Source: an uncultured Balneolaceae bacterium (GTDB taxonomy: Bacteria; Bacteroidota; Rhodothermia; Balneolales; Balneolaceae). Taken from it: a stretch of DNA of 44,438 nt. Where the stretch lies: the NCBI GenBank assembly GCA_937982515.1, contig CALJMB010000343.1, forward strand, positions 1 through 44,438. Reading direction: 5' to 3'. Shown here piece after piece: positions 34,883 through 42,944 of this stretch. Each line of letters begins with the position of its first letter. Within the stretch, counting starts at the first letter, position 1. The notes beneath the pieces were generated by a model. That model was not told where the DNA came from and ran no database searches. It worked only from the letters and a program-made list of their open reading frames with translations. The position numbers were made by a program, and so were the translations under genes.

Positions 34883-35890
34883 TTAAATAAAATGATACCA
34901 GGCGTAGACTATTGCGGCAAGACCGATAAAATTTAGAATACTTATGGGCAGCATCTGCTCCCATCCGAGTTTCATAACCTGATTATACTTAAAACGGGGA
35001 ACGGTCCAGCGTACCCATATGAAGACAAAAGCCCAGAATACGGTTTTAAGCGTAAATACGCTGACATCAAGTACAGCTTTGGCGGTCACGCTCATCTCCG
35101 GCAGCCAGTAACCGGCAAAAGGAAGGTGATAGCTGCCAAAAAAGAAGGTAGTAATGAGCATGCTGGCAATAACTACATGCATATATTCAGCCAGATAAAA
35201 CATCCCGAACTTCATGGAGCTGTACTCGGTATGGAAGCCGCCGACAAGTTCCTGCTCGGCCTCAACCAGGTCGAAAGGAGTACGGTTGGCTTCGGCAAAG
35301 GAGGCGACAATAAATATTACCGCTCCTATGGGATTCCGGAAAAAATTCCACCAATATTCCTGTGCGCCCGCCACATCGAGCATGCTGAGGGAACCGGTAA
35401 AGAGTATACAGGAGGCAATAGCCATTCCCATCGGCAACTCATAACTGACCATCTGGGCTGCCGCACGCAGGCCGCCAAGCAGGGAATATTTACTGTTGGA
35501 TGACCAGCCGGCCAGAGTGACGCCGTAAACGCCCAGTGAAGCGACTGCCAGAAGATACAGAACACCGGCATTAATATCGGTTACATACAGGCCCTCGCCA
35601 AAGGGAATGACGGCAACCGTCATCAGCGCCGTTACAACCGGGATGATGGGAGCAATAGCATGAATCGTTTTATTTCCCTGAATAGGGGTAACATCTTCTT
35701 TTAATATAAGCTTAAGAACGTCGGCTATTGGCTGAAGAAGTCCCATCGGACCCACCCGATTAGGCCCGATCCTGTTTTGTATAAAAGCTGCTACACGCCG
35801 CTCGGAATAAACGGCCAGGGCCGCCGAGTTAAGCAGCAAAAACAAAGCAATTCCGAGTACGATATATGAGGTAGTTGTAACGGGCTCCAT
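34883..35890 (-). CDS. nuoH: NADH-quinone oxidoreductase subunit H
   Basis: Membrane subunit of complex I that joins the quinone-binding chamber to the proton-pumping arm. The 335 residues hold about eight membrane helices. Conserved stretches are visible: QNRIGPNRVGPMGLLQPIAD (38-57), KLILKED, and PFDLVEAEQELVGGFHTEYSSMKFG, shown here in segments, with the charged loop lining the quinone channel. It is the last gene of the cluster in this window; nuoI to nuoN are absent, and mtaB follows. A 17-bp perfect hairpin separates it from nuoG. Confidence 0.96.
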   Translation of the reverse strand: MEPVTTTSYIVLGIALFLLLNSAALAVYSERRVAAFIQNRIGPNRVGPMGLLQPIADVLKLILKEDVTPIQGNKTIHAIAPIIPVVTALMTVAVIPFGEGLYVTDINAGVLYLLAVASLGVYGVTLAGWSSNSKYSLLGGLRAAAQMVSYELPMGMAIASCILFTGSLSMLDVAGAQEYWWNFFRNPIGAVIFIVASFAEANRTPFDLVEAEQELVGGFHTEYSSMKFGMFYLAEYMHVVIASMLITTFFFGSYHLPFAGYWLPEMSVTAKAVLDVSVFTLKTVFWAFVFIWVRWTVPRFKYNQVMKLGWEQMLPISILNFIGLAAIVYAWYHFI

Positions 35891-35926
35891 TAAACGATAT
35901 TTTTACTCACTCGCAAACGCATAATT

Positions 35927-35963
35927 CAACTCATCCGATCACTTTGAGTGATCGGATGAGTTG
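35927..35963. repeat. 17-bp perfect hairpin between nuoG and nuoH
   Basis: CAACTCATCCGATCACT (35927-35943) and its exact inverse (35947-35963) enclose a 3-base loop. Less perfect pairing continues outward (CAAACGC against GCGCTTG). On the nuo transcript this would be a very stable stem-loop in the 102-base gap between nuoG and nuoH. No T run follows on the minus strand (it reads GAATTATGCGTTTGC), so it is unlikely to be a simple terminator; RNA processing, stability or attenuation are alternatives. Confidence 0.92.
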
Positions 35964-35992
35964 AGCGCTTGTGAGCGGGTTTCAGTTCAAAT

Positions 35993-37729
35993 TTAGTCTT
36001 GTTTTATTTCTTGTTGTTCTGTAATAAGCTGTATGCCATTTTCTTCATCCATCCGCTCATAGCTGACTCCCTCAAACGCCGGAATCTGGTCGGCTATTTC
36101 TGCAAGAATAGCCCGGGAATGCAGATAGCTAAATCCAAGCCCTAAACGTTCGGCCAGCTTGTTGAGGAAATCCCATGCAGGGCGGCAGTCAATCTTATTG
36201 TCATCCGATACCCAGTTATCAAAGCTGGTTCCATACCGGTCCAGGCGGCCTTCAGACATCTCCAGGTTTAAGCGCCGGTTGGTATATTTGGTTTCTTTGG
36301 CGGGAAAGCTTCTCTGAATCCTTCCGTCCACGTTAATATAACTCGCCGCGTGTTCAGCAACGCAGGTAATAGGGATAACCAAATCCGATGCCCTGGTCGT
36401 ATCTGAATAGTTGGTAGCGAAAGTGATGACGTATGGATTATTTAAATCATTTTTCGAGAGCACCCCGCGGCCTACCAGGTCATCGGCAAGTATAATCACC
36501 ACGGAAGCGTTGTTTACCGCTGATCTTAGCGCTTCCGGGCTCGCTTCATCGATATTAAGCAACCGGCATCCGTTGGTATTAGGTGCCTGGTCGTCAGTGA
36601 TAAGAAACCCATCGCCGGAACCGGGTACGATATGCGAGACAAAACGTGCATTCGGGGCTCCCAGCAGGTTGAAGAACTTATTTACAGCATAGTTTTCTTC
36701 TACAGAAGCATGAGGGCTGCCGATTACCAGGATGTTCTCCGAGTCGTTAGCTTCCAGAATTTCCGCGAAGGTTTCGATGGCGTTATTCCAGGACGTATGG
36801 GGCTGGTCATCCCCGTCTAATGTAATGGAAGGCCTGGAAACACGATTTTCATTAAACAATTTGTAGGCTTCGCGTCCCGCATCCGGCATCCAGTGGTCGT
36901 TGACTTCTTTGTTGTAACGCGGTGTGATACGCAACACTTCATTATCACGGGTCCACAGATCGATATTACATCCTTTGCCGTTGGTAATGTCGATACTGGG
37001 TGTTTGGCTCATTTCCCAGACGCGGGCTTTGAACCGGAAATCAGTTGACGTCAGAGCCCCGACCGGACAGATATCTACCGTATTAAGTGAATAGGGATCG
37101 TCAAAGGTTTCATCGGGTGATGTTGTTGGGTAGTTCTTGGCTCCGCGGGATACAATGGTAAGCTGATGGCTTTTGCTTATTTCATCGGTGAAACGCACAC
37201 AGCGGGTACAGTTGATGCACCGTTCGGCATCCAGTGTAACGCGGGGGCCGAGTTGAACGCGTTTAGGCCGATGAACTTTTTTCACCTCAAAACGGCTGCC
37301 TTCAGGTCCGTATTTATAGGTTTGAATCTGAAGCGGACACTCGCCTGCCTGATCACAAATAGGGCAGTCCAGCGGGTGGTTGATCAGGAGAAATTCCATG
37401 GTATCTTTTTGAGCGCGCTCCGCCTCCTCAGAGGTCTCCTGAGTTTGGATAACCATGCCATCTGTCAGCTTGAGCGAACAGGAAATTTGCATCTTGGGGA
37501 ACCACCGAACTTTTCGTTCCCCATTCTCATCCAGTTCATATTCGCCGCTATCCTGGTTTTTTATATATTGCCCGGCCTTAACCATGCACTGGCGGCAGTT
37601 ACCCGGAATAGACATCGCCGGATGGTAACAAAAGAAGGGCACTTCTTTTCCCAGATCCATTATAAACTGGAGAGCCATATGGTCCCCTTCAAACTCGTAA
37701 CGCTTACCGTCTATAAATACTTCGGACAT
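35993..37729 (-). CDS. nuoG: NADH-quinone oxidoreductase subunit G
   Basis: Iron-sulfur subunit of the complex I matrix arm. I place the start at the ATG at 37729 (578 residues, MSEVFIDGKRYEF); the longer frame from 37774 adds residues translated from a spacer repeat. Ligands: [2Fe-2S] N1b at Cys34, 45, 48 (and Cys near 84), N5 HxxxCxxCxxxxxC (His118, Cys122, 125, 131), and N4 Cys171, 174, 177 with Cys221. The cysteines of cluster N7 are missing: only Cys254 is present in that region. The molybdopterin-like C-terminal domain is shortened, so the protein is far smaller than the roughly 900-residue E. coli subunit. The spacers on both sides hold foldbacks. Confidence 0.93.
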   Translation of the reverse strand: MSEVFIDGKRYEFEGDHMALQFIMDLGKEVPFFCYHPAMSIPGNCRQCMVKAGQYIKNQDSGEYELDENGERKVRWFPKMQISCSLKLTDGMVIQTQETSEEAERAQKDTMEFLLINHPLDCPICDQAGECPLQIQTYKYGPEGSRFEVKKVHRPKRVQLGPRVTLDAERCINCTRCVRFTDEISKSHQLTIVSRGAKNYPTTSPDETFDDPYSLNTVDICPVGALTSTDFRFKARVWEMSQTPSIDITNGKGCNIDLWTRDNEVLRITPRYNKEVNDHWMPDAGREAYKLFNENRVSRPSITLDGDDQPHTSWNNAIETFAEILEANDSENILVIGSPHASVEENYAVNKFFNLLGAPNARFVSHIVPGSGDGFLITDDQAPNTNGCRLLNIDEASPEALRSAVNNASVVIILADDLVGRGVLSKNDLNNPYVITFATNYSDTTRASDLVIPITCVAEHAASYINVDGRIQRSFPAKETKYTNRRLNLEMSEGRLDRYGTSFDNWVSDDNKIDCRPAWDFLNKLAERLGLGFSYLHSRAILAEIADQIPAFEGVSYERMDEENGIQLITEQQEIKQD

Positions 37730-37756
37730 TTTTTGATTGTTGATTGCTGATTGTTT

Positions 37757-37789
37757 ATTGATGATTAAAGACATTCAAAAATCATCAAT
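37757..37789. repeat. foldback repeat in the spacer upstream of nuoG
   Basis: ATTGATGATT (37757-37766) is exactly inverted at 37780-37789 (AATCATCAAT) around 13 bases. TGATTG-type direct repeats extend from 37733 (TTGATTGTTGATTGCTGATT). The bIVP stop codon lies just beyond at 37795. Confidence 0.75.
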
Positions 37790-37794
37790 CATAA

Positions 37795-38151
37795 TCATCG
37801 ATTTTTTGCTTGTACTGTTTTTCTTGAAGCAATGAAAATTGAAGCTAATTCATGTGCTTCATTTTGTAAAGGCTCTACCAAATGTTTTGGTTTAAGTTGT
37901 TCATCAGTTATAAACTCCAGCCAAAATTCTGCTTCATCGGCTTCTTCAATCACAATACTTAATTTTGAAACGAAAGCTGCCTTACTGATACCAAGACATG
38001 CTGCCCGATAGTTTGCGGCAACGGAAGTACTACATCGTATCAGTTGGCTTTTAATATGATTACCTAAATAAGTTTCAGGCAAACTTACAGCCAACTTCAC
38101 ACACCTATGGGCAAACTCTTTGGTACGTTTTATCAGGTCATCTTTGTTCAT
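37795..38151 (-). CDS. four-helix-bundle protein (23S rRNA intervening-sequence type)
   Basis: An all-helical, 118-residue protein of the bIVP/S23 family (PF05635, TIGR02436 type): DDLIKRTKEFAHRCVKLAVS, then the conserved QLIRCSTSVAANYRAA segment with its SVAANYREA-like core, and EEADEAEFWLEFI. Related proteins occur inside 23S rRNA intervening sequences and, as Avd, beside diversity-generating retroelements; the molecular role of the free-standing ones is unknown. Here the gene sits between nuoF and nuoG on the same strand, splitting a normally tight operon. Each flank carries TGATTGATGATT-type foldbacks. It is not a complex I subunit. No reverse transcriptase or variable repeat was seen nearby. 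Confidence 0.92.
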   Translation of the reverse strand: MNKDDLIKRTKEFAHRCVKLAVSLPETYLGNHIKSQLIRCSTSVAANYRAACLGISKAAFVSKLSIVIEEADEAEFWLEFITDEQLKPKHLVEPLQNEAHELASIFIASRKTVQAKNR

Positions 38152-38172
38152 CTATTATTTTTAATTAAAAGC

Positions 38173-38204
38173 ATGATTGATAATTAAAGAGATTCATCAA
38201 TCAT
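38173..38204. repeat. foldback repeat in the spacer between nuoF and the four-helix-bundle gene
   Basis: ATGATTGAT (38173-38181) is exactly inverted as ATCAATCAT (38196-38204) around 14 bases. The sequence class is the same as in the spacers upstream of nuoG and nuoF. Confidence 0.75.
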
Positions 38205-38226
38205 AAATCGTCAGTCAAAAATCCAA

Positions 38227-39519
38227 TCACGCAATAGCGTGAACAGATTTTTTACAGCGTGCTTCAAATTCATCTCTGAAGCGGTTGATGGTGTGGCGTA
38301 CCGGCCATGCGGCCGCATCCGCCAAAGCACAAATCGTCCTGCCTTCCATCATTGTAGTAATATCAAGTAACAGGTCTAAATCTTTAATTTCACCTTCGCC
38401 ATTTCGTATCTTAAGTAAAACCTTTTCGAGCCATCCGGTACCATCCCGGCAGGGGGTACACTGCCCGCACGATTCATGGCGGTAAAAGTGAGAAATACGC
38501 CACAACACATCAACCATGTCTGTGTCTTCATCCATCACAACCATGCCCGCCGTACCCATCATAGAACCTGCAGTACGCAGAGAGTCGGCATCCATAGTCA
38601 CATCCTCAAGCTGGTCGGCGCGGAGAACGGGGGTGGATGATCCTCCCGGTATCAGAGCTTTGAACTTCTTGCCGCCGCGGATGCCACCGGCTACTTCATT
38701 GATCAGATCCATTACCGGTACACCGGACGGCAACTCATAGACACCCGGTTTATTTACGTGTCCGGAAATACCGTACAGAATAGGGCCGGGGTGCGTTTCA
38801 GCCCCGATGTTTTTATACCATTCTGCTCCGTTATTGATAACCAGAGGCACGTTGGAGAGTGTTTCAATATTATTAATGGTGGTAGGCCGCCCCCACAGGC
38901 CCTTTTGGGCAGGGAAAGGAGGCTTGATTCTCGGGTAACCGCGTTTTCCTTCCAGAGATTCGAGCATCGAGGTTTCTTCACCACAAATGTACGCGCCTGC
39001 CCCATAGGCCACATGCATATCGATGTCGATGCCTTTTTTACCCAGAATGTTTTTTCCCAAATATCCTTTTTCATAGGCCGCATCGATCGCCTCCTGCAGC
39101 ATTCTCACCCAGGCTATATACTCTCCGCGTAAGTACACATATATGGTGTCTACCGTCATGGCATAGGCCGCGATGATGGCACCCTCAATAAAAATATGCG
39201 GATTGTATTCAAATATTGCACGGTCTTTGAAAGTGCCCGGTTCCGATTCATCCCCGTTGCAGGCCAGGTAACGCGGTCCGCCGTCCGGCTTGGGCATGAA
39301 GCTCCACTTGAGTCCGGCATTGAATCCCGCTCCGCCACGGCCCCTGATGTTAGCCTCTTTCACCTCATTAACCACGTTTTCCCGTGACCAGGTATCTTGG
39401 TCATTCAGAACGTTTCTGAGGGCGCTATACCCGCCATTTTGTTCATACACGTCAATCTTGTGCAGATTCGGTATATCGGGAATAAGCAGAGGTTCGTATG
39501 ATCTCCAGTCTTTTGACAT
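38227..39519 (-). CDS. nuoF: NADH-quinone oxidoreductase subunit F
   Basis: The NADH-binding entry subunit of complex I; carries FMN and the N3 [4Fe-4S] cluster. In 430 residues: NADH site RGRGGAGF (59-66), FMN site GAGAYICGEETS (173-184), and cluster ligands Cys351, Cys354, Cys357 (ESCGQCTPCRDG) with Cys397. All are present, so the subunit should work. It is downstream of nuoE across 90 bases containing a 14-bp direct repeat. Confidence 0.97.
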   Translation of the reverse strand: MSKDWRSYEPLLIPDIPNLHKIDVYEQNGGYSALRNVLNDQDTWSRENVVNEVKEANIRGRGGAGFNAGLKWSFMPKPDGGPRYLACNGDESEPGTFKDRAIFEYNPHIFIEGAIIAAYAMTVDTIYVYLRGEYIAWVRMLQEAIDAAYEKGYLGKNILGKKGIDIDMHVAYGAGAYICGEETSMLESLEGKRGYPRIKPPFPAQKGLWGRPTTINNIETLSNVPLVINNGAEWYKNIGAETHPGPILYGISGHVNKPGVYELPSGVPVMDLINEVAGGIRGGKKFKALIPGGSSTPVLRADQLEDVTMDADSLRTAGSMMGTAGMVVMDEDTDMVDVLWRISHFYRHESCGQCTPCRDGTGWLEKVLLKIRNGEGEIKDLDLLLDITTMMEGRTICALADAAAWPVRHTINRFRDEFEARCKKSVHAIA

Positions 39520-39596
39520 TTATGATTGTTGATTTATGATTGTTGATTTATGATTTAAATGATTGTAATGAACTCCTCAAAGAATTCACCAATCAT
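39519..39596. repeat. tandem 14-bp repeat plus foldback upstream of nuoF
   Basis: TTTATGATTGTTGA is present at 39519-39532 and 39533-39546, with a partial third copy to 39556. An imperfect foldback follows: ATGATTG (39559-39565) faces CAATCAT (39590-39596), with TGAA/TTCA inside. The array begins at the nuoF start codon itself and forms its mRNA leader. Confidence 0.75.
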
Positions 39597-39609
39597 CCCT
39601 TACCAATCA

Positions 39610-40158
39610 TCAACCAGCGTTACGTTTCTTGTGTTGAGGCATGGCCATAGATTCAAATTCCGGCATGTTGCCTGCCCGGAGGCTGTCGATCAGGTCGTCT
39701 ACCTTCTCGGGGGTCAGGTTATTGACGTACATTTCGTTAGATACCTGAAGCATAGGGGCATAGCCGCACGCGCCCAGGCATTCTACCTCTTTTAAACTGA
39801 ACATGCCATCCTCGGTCGTATCGCCTCTTTCAATTCCAAGCTTTTTTTCCAGATGATCGAGAATCTCATACCCCCCGCAGATCTGGCAAGTGAGACACGT
39901 ACACACGTCCAGCACGTACTTACCCATCTCTTCTTTGTAGTACTGAGTGTAGAAGCTGGCTACCCCATGTACATGAGAGTGAGGCAGGCCCAGGGTGTCG
40001 GCAACCAACACCTGTACCTCCGGCTTGACGTGGCCGAATTTCCGCTGAGCTACCCAAAGTACCTGCAGGGTGGCCGCCTTGGCCGTAGGAAATTTGGCCT
40101 TGATCTTTTCAATTTCTTCGAGTTCGCTCTCGGTAAAAACTAATTCTTGTTCTGCCAT
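39610..40158 (-). CDS. nuoE: NADH-quinone oxidoreductase subunit E
   Basis: Thioredoxin-fold subunit of the NADH module with the off-path [2Fe-2S] cluster N1a. I use the ATG at 40158 (182 residues), two codons inside an in-frame TTG. An N-terminal helical part (EIEKIKAKFPTAKAATLQVLW) precedes the cluster sites Cys86 and Cys91 (C-x4-C) and Cys127 and Cys131 (ECLGAC). Additional cysteines (88, 94) flank the first pair. The polar 20-residue tail is not conserved. It is followed by nuoF. Confidence 0.95.
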   Translation of the reverse strand: MAEQELVFTESELEEIEKIKAKFPTAKAATLQVLWVAQRKFGHVKPEVQVLVADTLGLPHSHVHGVASFYTQYYKEEMGKYVLDVCTCLTCQICGGYEILDHLEKKLGIERGDTTEDGMFSLKEVECLGACGYAPMLQVSNEMYVNNLTPEKVDDLIDSLRAGNMPEFESMAMPQHKKRNAG

Positions 40159-40164
40159 TATCAA

Positions 40165-40234
40165 TTAAATTTTAAATTTTGAATGCTGAATTTTGAACTG
40201 AGTGACTGGAAATAATTCAACATTTAAAATTTAA
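40165..40234. repeat. 20-bp inverted repeat between nuoD and nuoE
   Basis: The arms at 40165-40184 and 40215-40234 match at 19 of 20 bases as an inverted repeat (TTAAATTTTAAAT and ATTTAAAATTTAA ends). The centre is 30 bases. This differs from the TGATT family of the next three spacers. Confidence 0.8.
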
Positions 40235-40248
40235 CATTCACAATTACC

Positions 40249-41541
40249 TCACTTGTCACATTCACCCATGACAGGGTCGACCCCGCCAATGATTACCACG
40301 GTGTCGGATACCATTTCTCCGTCCAGAATATTTTCCAGTACCTGAAGGTTGGTGAAGGAGGGGGATTTTATTTTCAGCCTCCAGGGGTGTCCGGTGCCGT
40401 CGCTTTTAATGTAATAACCCAACTCGCCTTTGGGCCCTTCGATGGGCCGGTAAACCTCGGCGCCTTCCGGGGGACAAATACCTGTGTCGGTCATCATAAA
40501 ATCATGAATCATTCCCTCCATAGAATAGTACACCTCGTCTTTGGAAGGATACGCCTGCTTGGCATTGTCTGTGCGGATCGGCCCTTTTGGCAGCTTATCC
40601 AGGCACTGGCGGATGATGCGGATGCTCTCATGCATCTCTTCCATACGTACATAATACCGGGCCAGGTTGTCGCCTTCCAGCCGTGTCGGCACCTCAAACT
40701 CTACCTGATCGTAACGGGCATAGGGATCGAAGGTGCGGATATCGTAGGCGTAGCCGGAGGCCCTCAAAGTAGGGCCGGTAGCGCCCAGTTCCAGGGCATC
40801 TTCTGTTTTCAGTATGCCTATATCACGGTTCCGGTCAAAGAAGATACGGTTCCGGTCAAGCGTCATGTGCCAGTCTTTGAGCTCCTGGGGGAAGGTATTG
40901 ACGAAATCTTTGATCATAGCCATCGCAACATCGGTGATGTCGTTCGCAACCCCGCCGATACGGGCGTGTGATACGGTAAAACGGTGGCCTGTCAGCTGAT
41001 CAAAAATATCATATAACTTTTCCCTCTCCCTGAAGGTCCAGATAAAATACGACACCGCCCCGGCATCCATAACCAGCGTACCCAGCCAGAGCAGGTGAGA
41101 AGATATCCGGGCCAGCTCCGCGCCTATCATGCGGATATAATGAGCCCGCTCGGGCACTTCAACATCGGCAATTTTTTCAACCGCGCTGCACAGGGCTACG
41201 TTATTACTGTAAGGGGAGAGGTAGTCCATACGGTCGGTGTATGGCATGAACTCCTGATAGGTCTTGTTTTCTGCAATTTTCTCTACCCCGCGGTGCAGAT
41301 ATCCAATGTCCAGCTTATTCTTTTCAATCGTCTCGCCGTTAAGCTGAAGTACAAGCCGAAGCACACCGTGAGTGGCAGGGTGCTGCGGGCCCATGTTGAG
41401 AATCATCTTGGTATTCAGAGGGTCTTCACTCTCAAGCATCTCGATAGTGGTATGCTTATCCTCGAGAGACTTGTACAAAGCCTCCTGGTGCTTCGGGAAG
41501 AAATTAAATTTCGCTTGATCTATAATACTAGGGGTATTCAT
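40249..41541 (-). CDS. nuoD: NADH-quinone oxidoreductase subunit D
   Basis: The 49-kDa-type subunit that forms the quinone-reduction site with NuoB. The 430 residues begin with a non-conserved leader of about 40, then NMGPQHPATHGVLRL (about 49-63) with the quinone-contacting histidine region, and later YLSPYSNNVA and ARIGGVA. The tail GGVDPVMGECDK is the usual family end. It is separate from nuoC, six bases away, so no nuoCD fusion. Confidence 0.97.
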   Translation of the reverse strand: MNTPSIIDQAKFNFFPKHQEALYKSLEDKHTTIEMLESEDPLNTKMILNMGPQHPATHGVLRLVLQLNGETIEKNKLDIGYLHRGVEKIAENKTYQEFMPYTDRMDYLSPYSNNVALCSAVEKIADVEVPERAHYIRMIGAELARISSHLLWLGTLVMDAGAVSYFIWTFREREKLYDIFDQLTGHRFTVSHARIGGVANDITDVAMAMIKDFVNTFPQELKDWHMTLDRNRIFFDRNRDIGILKTEDALELGATGPTLRASGYAYDIRTFDPYARYDQVEFEVPTRLEGDNLARYYVRMEEMHESIRIIRQCLDKLPKGPIRTDNAKQAYPSKDEVYYSMEGMIHDFMMTDTGICPPEGAEVYRPIEGPKGELGYYIKSDGTGHPWRLKIKSPSFTNLQVLENILDGEMVSDTVVIIGGVDPVMGECDK

Positions 41542-41547
41542 AACTAC

Positions 41548-42060
41548 TTATTCAGTGTCGGGAGTTGTGCTGGGCAGTTCAATGGAACCGGGAATACCGA
41601 GTAGCGGAAACTCTTTTCTCAGCGGGTAGTATCTGAAGTCTTCCGGCATGTAGATACGGCGCAAATCGGGGTGATTATTGAAGCGGATACCAAACATGTC
41701 ATAGGTTTCCCGTTCGAACCAGTTGGCCGATTTCCAGACGCCGGTAACGGAATCTACAACCGGGTTCTCCTCTTCAAGCCACACTTTTAGGAACAGGCGC
41801 AGCCGGTCGCGCAAAGAAACAAGATTATAATATACTTCAAAGCGCTGTTGCGAGGTAAAGCGGTCGGTTCCAAAAACGTCCGTCAGATAGATGAAATGCT
41901 GATCGTTTTTTAAATAAGTACAAACATCTACAATGGAGCCGGCTTCAACATGAACGAAGGTATCGCCGGAGGACTGATAAACCTCGAGTATCTTATCGGA
42001 GAAAGTTTCTGTGAGGCCGTCGATGACTTTTTGCAGGTGTTCAGAAAATTCGGTTTCCAT
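41548..42060 (-). CDS. nuoC: NADH-quinone oxidoreductase subunit C
   Basis: The 30-kDa-type subunit at the base of the peripheral arm. In 170 residues the family signature is seen near residue 128: ERETYDMFGIRFNNHPDLRRI, followed by MPEDF and YPLRKEFPL. Its stop is 6 bases before nuoD and its start 1 base after the nuoB stop, so translation is tightly coupled. Confidence 0.96.
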   Translation of the reverse strand: METEFSEHLQKVIDGLTETFSDKILEVYQSSGDTFVHVEAGSIVDVCTYLKNDQHFIYLTDVFGTDRFTSQQRFEVYYNLVSLRDRLRLFLKVWLEEENPVVDSVTGVWKSANWFERETYDMFGIRFNNHPDLRRIYMPEDFRYYPLRKEFPLLGIPGSIELPSTTPDTE

Positions 42061-42061
42061 A

Positions 42062-42544
42062 TTAAGTGTCGAGCATTACAGAGTGTTCGGTACGAATCTT
42101 ATCTTGTATTTTCATAAGTGCGTGCAAAAGGGCATCGGGCCGGGGCGGGCAGCCGGAAATGTAGGCGTCTACAGGCAGGAAATTGTCGCATCCCTGTACC
42201 ACACCGTAACAGCGGTGCATACCGCCAGTGGAGGCGCATGCACCCATGGCGATACACCATTTAGGATCCGGCATCTGATCCCAGATTCTCCGGATGGCAT
42301 GAGCCATTTTATAATTGACCCATCCGGCTACAATCATCACATCGCTCTGGCGGGGAGAGAATCGCATGACTTCGGAACCGAAACGGGCCGAATCATAACG
42401 GGGGCCCGCAAAGGCCATCATTTCTATAGCACAGCAGGCCAGGCCCATAGGCATAGGCCAGGCGGCGTTAGAGCGAGCCCAGTTGGTAAGGGCGTCTATT
42501 TTTGTGGTGAGATAACCTTCACCGAGAGCACTTTCAAGACCCAT
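42062..42544 (-). CDS. nuoB: NADH-quinone oxidoreductase subunit B
   Basis: Carries N2, the last iron-sulfur cluster before quinone. In 160 residues the four ligands fit: tandem Cys37-Cys38 (GLACCAIEMM), Cys103 (MGACASTGG) and Cys132 (ISGCPPRPDAL); the distances 65 and 29 equal those in E. coli NuoB. It follows nuoA by 19 bases. Confidence 0.97.
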   Translation of the reverse strand: MGLESALGEGYLTTKIDALTNWARSNAAWPMPMGLACCAIEMMAFAGPRYDSARFGSEVMRFSPRQSDVMIVAGWVNYKMAHAIRRIWDQMPDPKWCIAMGACASTGGMHRCYGVVQGCDNFLPVDAYISGCPPRPDALLHALMKIQDKIRTEHSVMLDT

Positions 42545-42563
42545 AATTGATAAAAAACTTAAG

Positions 42564-42944
42564 TTAATTGTCTAAAATTTTATGTCTTATGTCCCAGTCT
42601 AAGGTACCCTTTTTAAGTGTGTAAATCAGCCCGGCGAAGAGTACTGCAATAAACACGGCCATTGCGATAAAGGTTCCGACTCCGTGCTCAAGATACCGTA
42701 CGGCCCAGGGGTAGATGAAGACCACTTCAAGGTCGAATACGATGAATTCCATGGCTACCAGATAAAAGCTGATCGAATACCTCTCGTCTGCTTTACCCAC
42801 GGGATCCATTCCGCTTTCATAGGGGTTCAGCTTATTCGTATTGGGGCGAAACGGGCCGATAAAACGAGACAGGCTCATAAGTAAAACCGCTATTATTATA
42901 GCGATAACGGCCAGAATCAGAATCGGGAGATAGTTGCTAAGCAT
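42564..42944 (-). CDS. nuoA: NADH-quinone oxidoreductase subunit A
   Basis: Small membrane subunit near the quinone site. The 126 residues hold three membrane helices (about 5-27, 62-84, 92-112) with the conserved loop NPYESGMDPVGKADERYSI, shown in family terms as YExG-P-G-A, and FDLEVVFIYPW. It is the first gene of the cluster; a sigma-70-like promoter lies 72 bases upstream. Confidence 0.96.
   Translation of the reverse strand: MLSNYLPILILAVIAIIIAVLLMSLSRFIGPFRPNTNKLNPYESGMDPVGKADERYSISFYLVAMEFIVFDLEVVFIYPWAVRYLEHGVGTFIAMAVFIAVLFAGLIYTLKKGTLDWDIRHKILDN

Noticed and set aside
37729..37774. Longer nuoG start
   Set aside because: The extra 15 residues come from the AATCATCAAT foldback and direct repeat; MSEVFIDGKRYEF is the natural N-terminus of the ferredoxin-like domain.
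37795..38151. Diversity-generating retroelement around the four-helix-bundle gene
   Set aside because: No reverse transcriptase, template repeat or variable target was found in the surrounding nuo genes.
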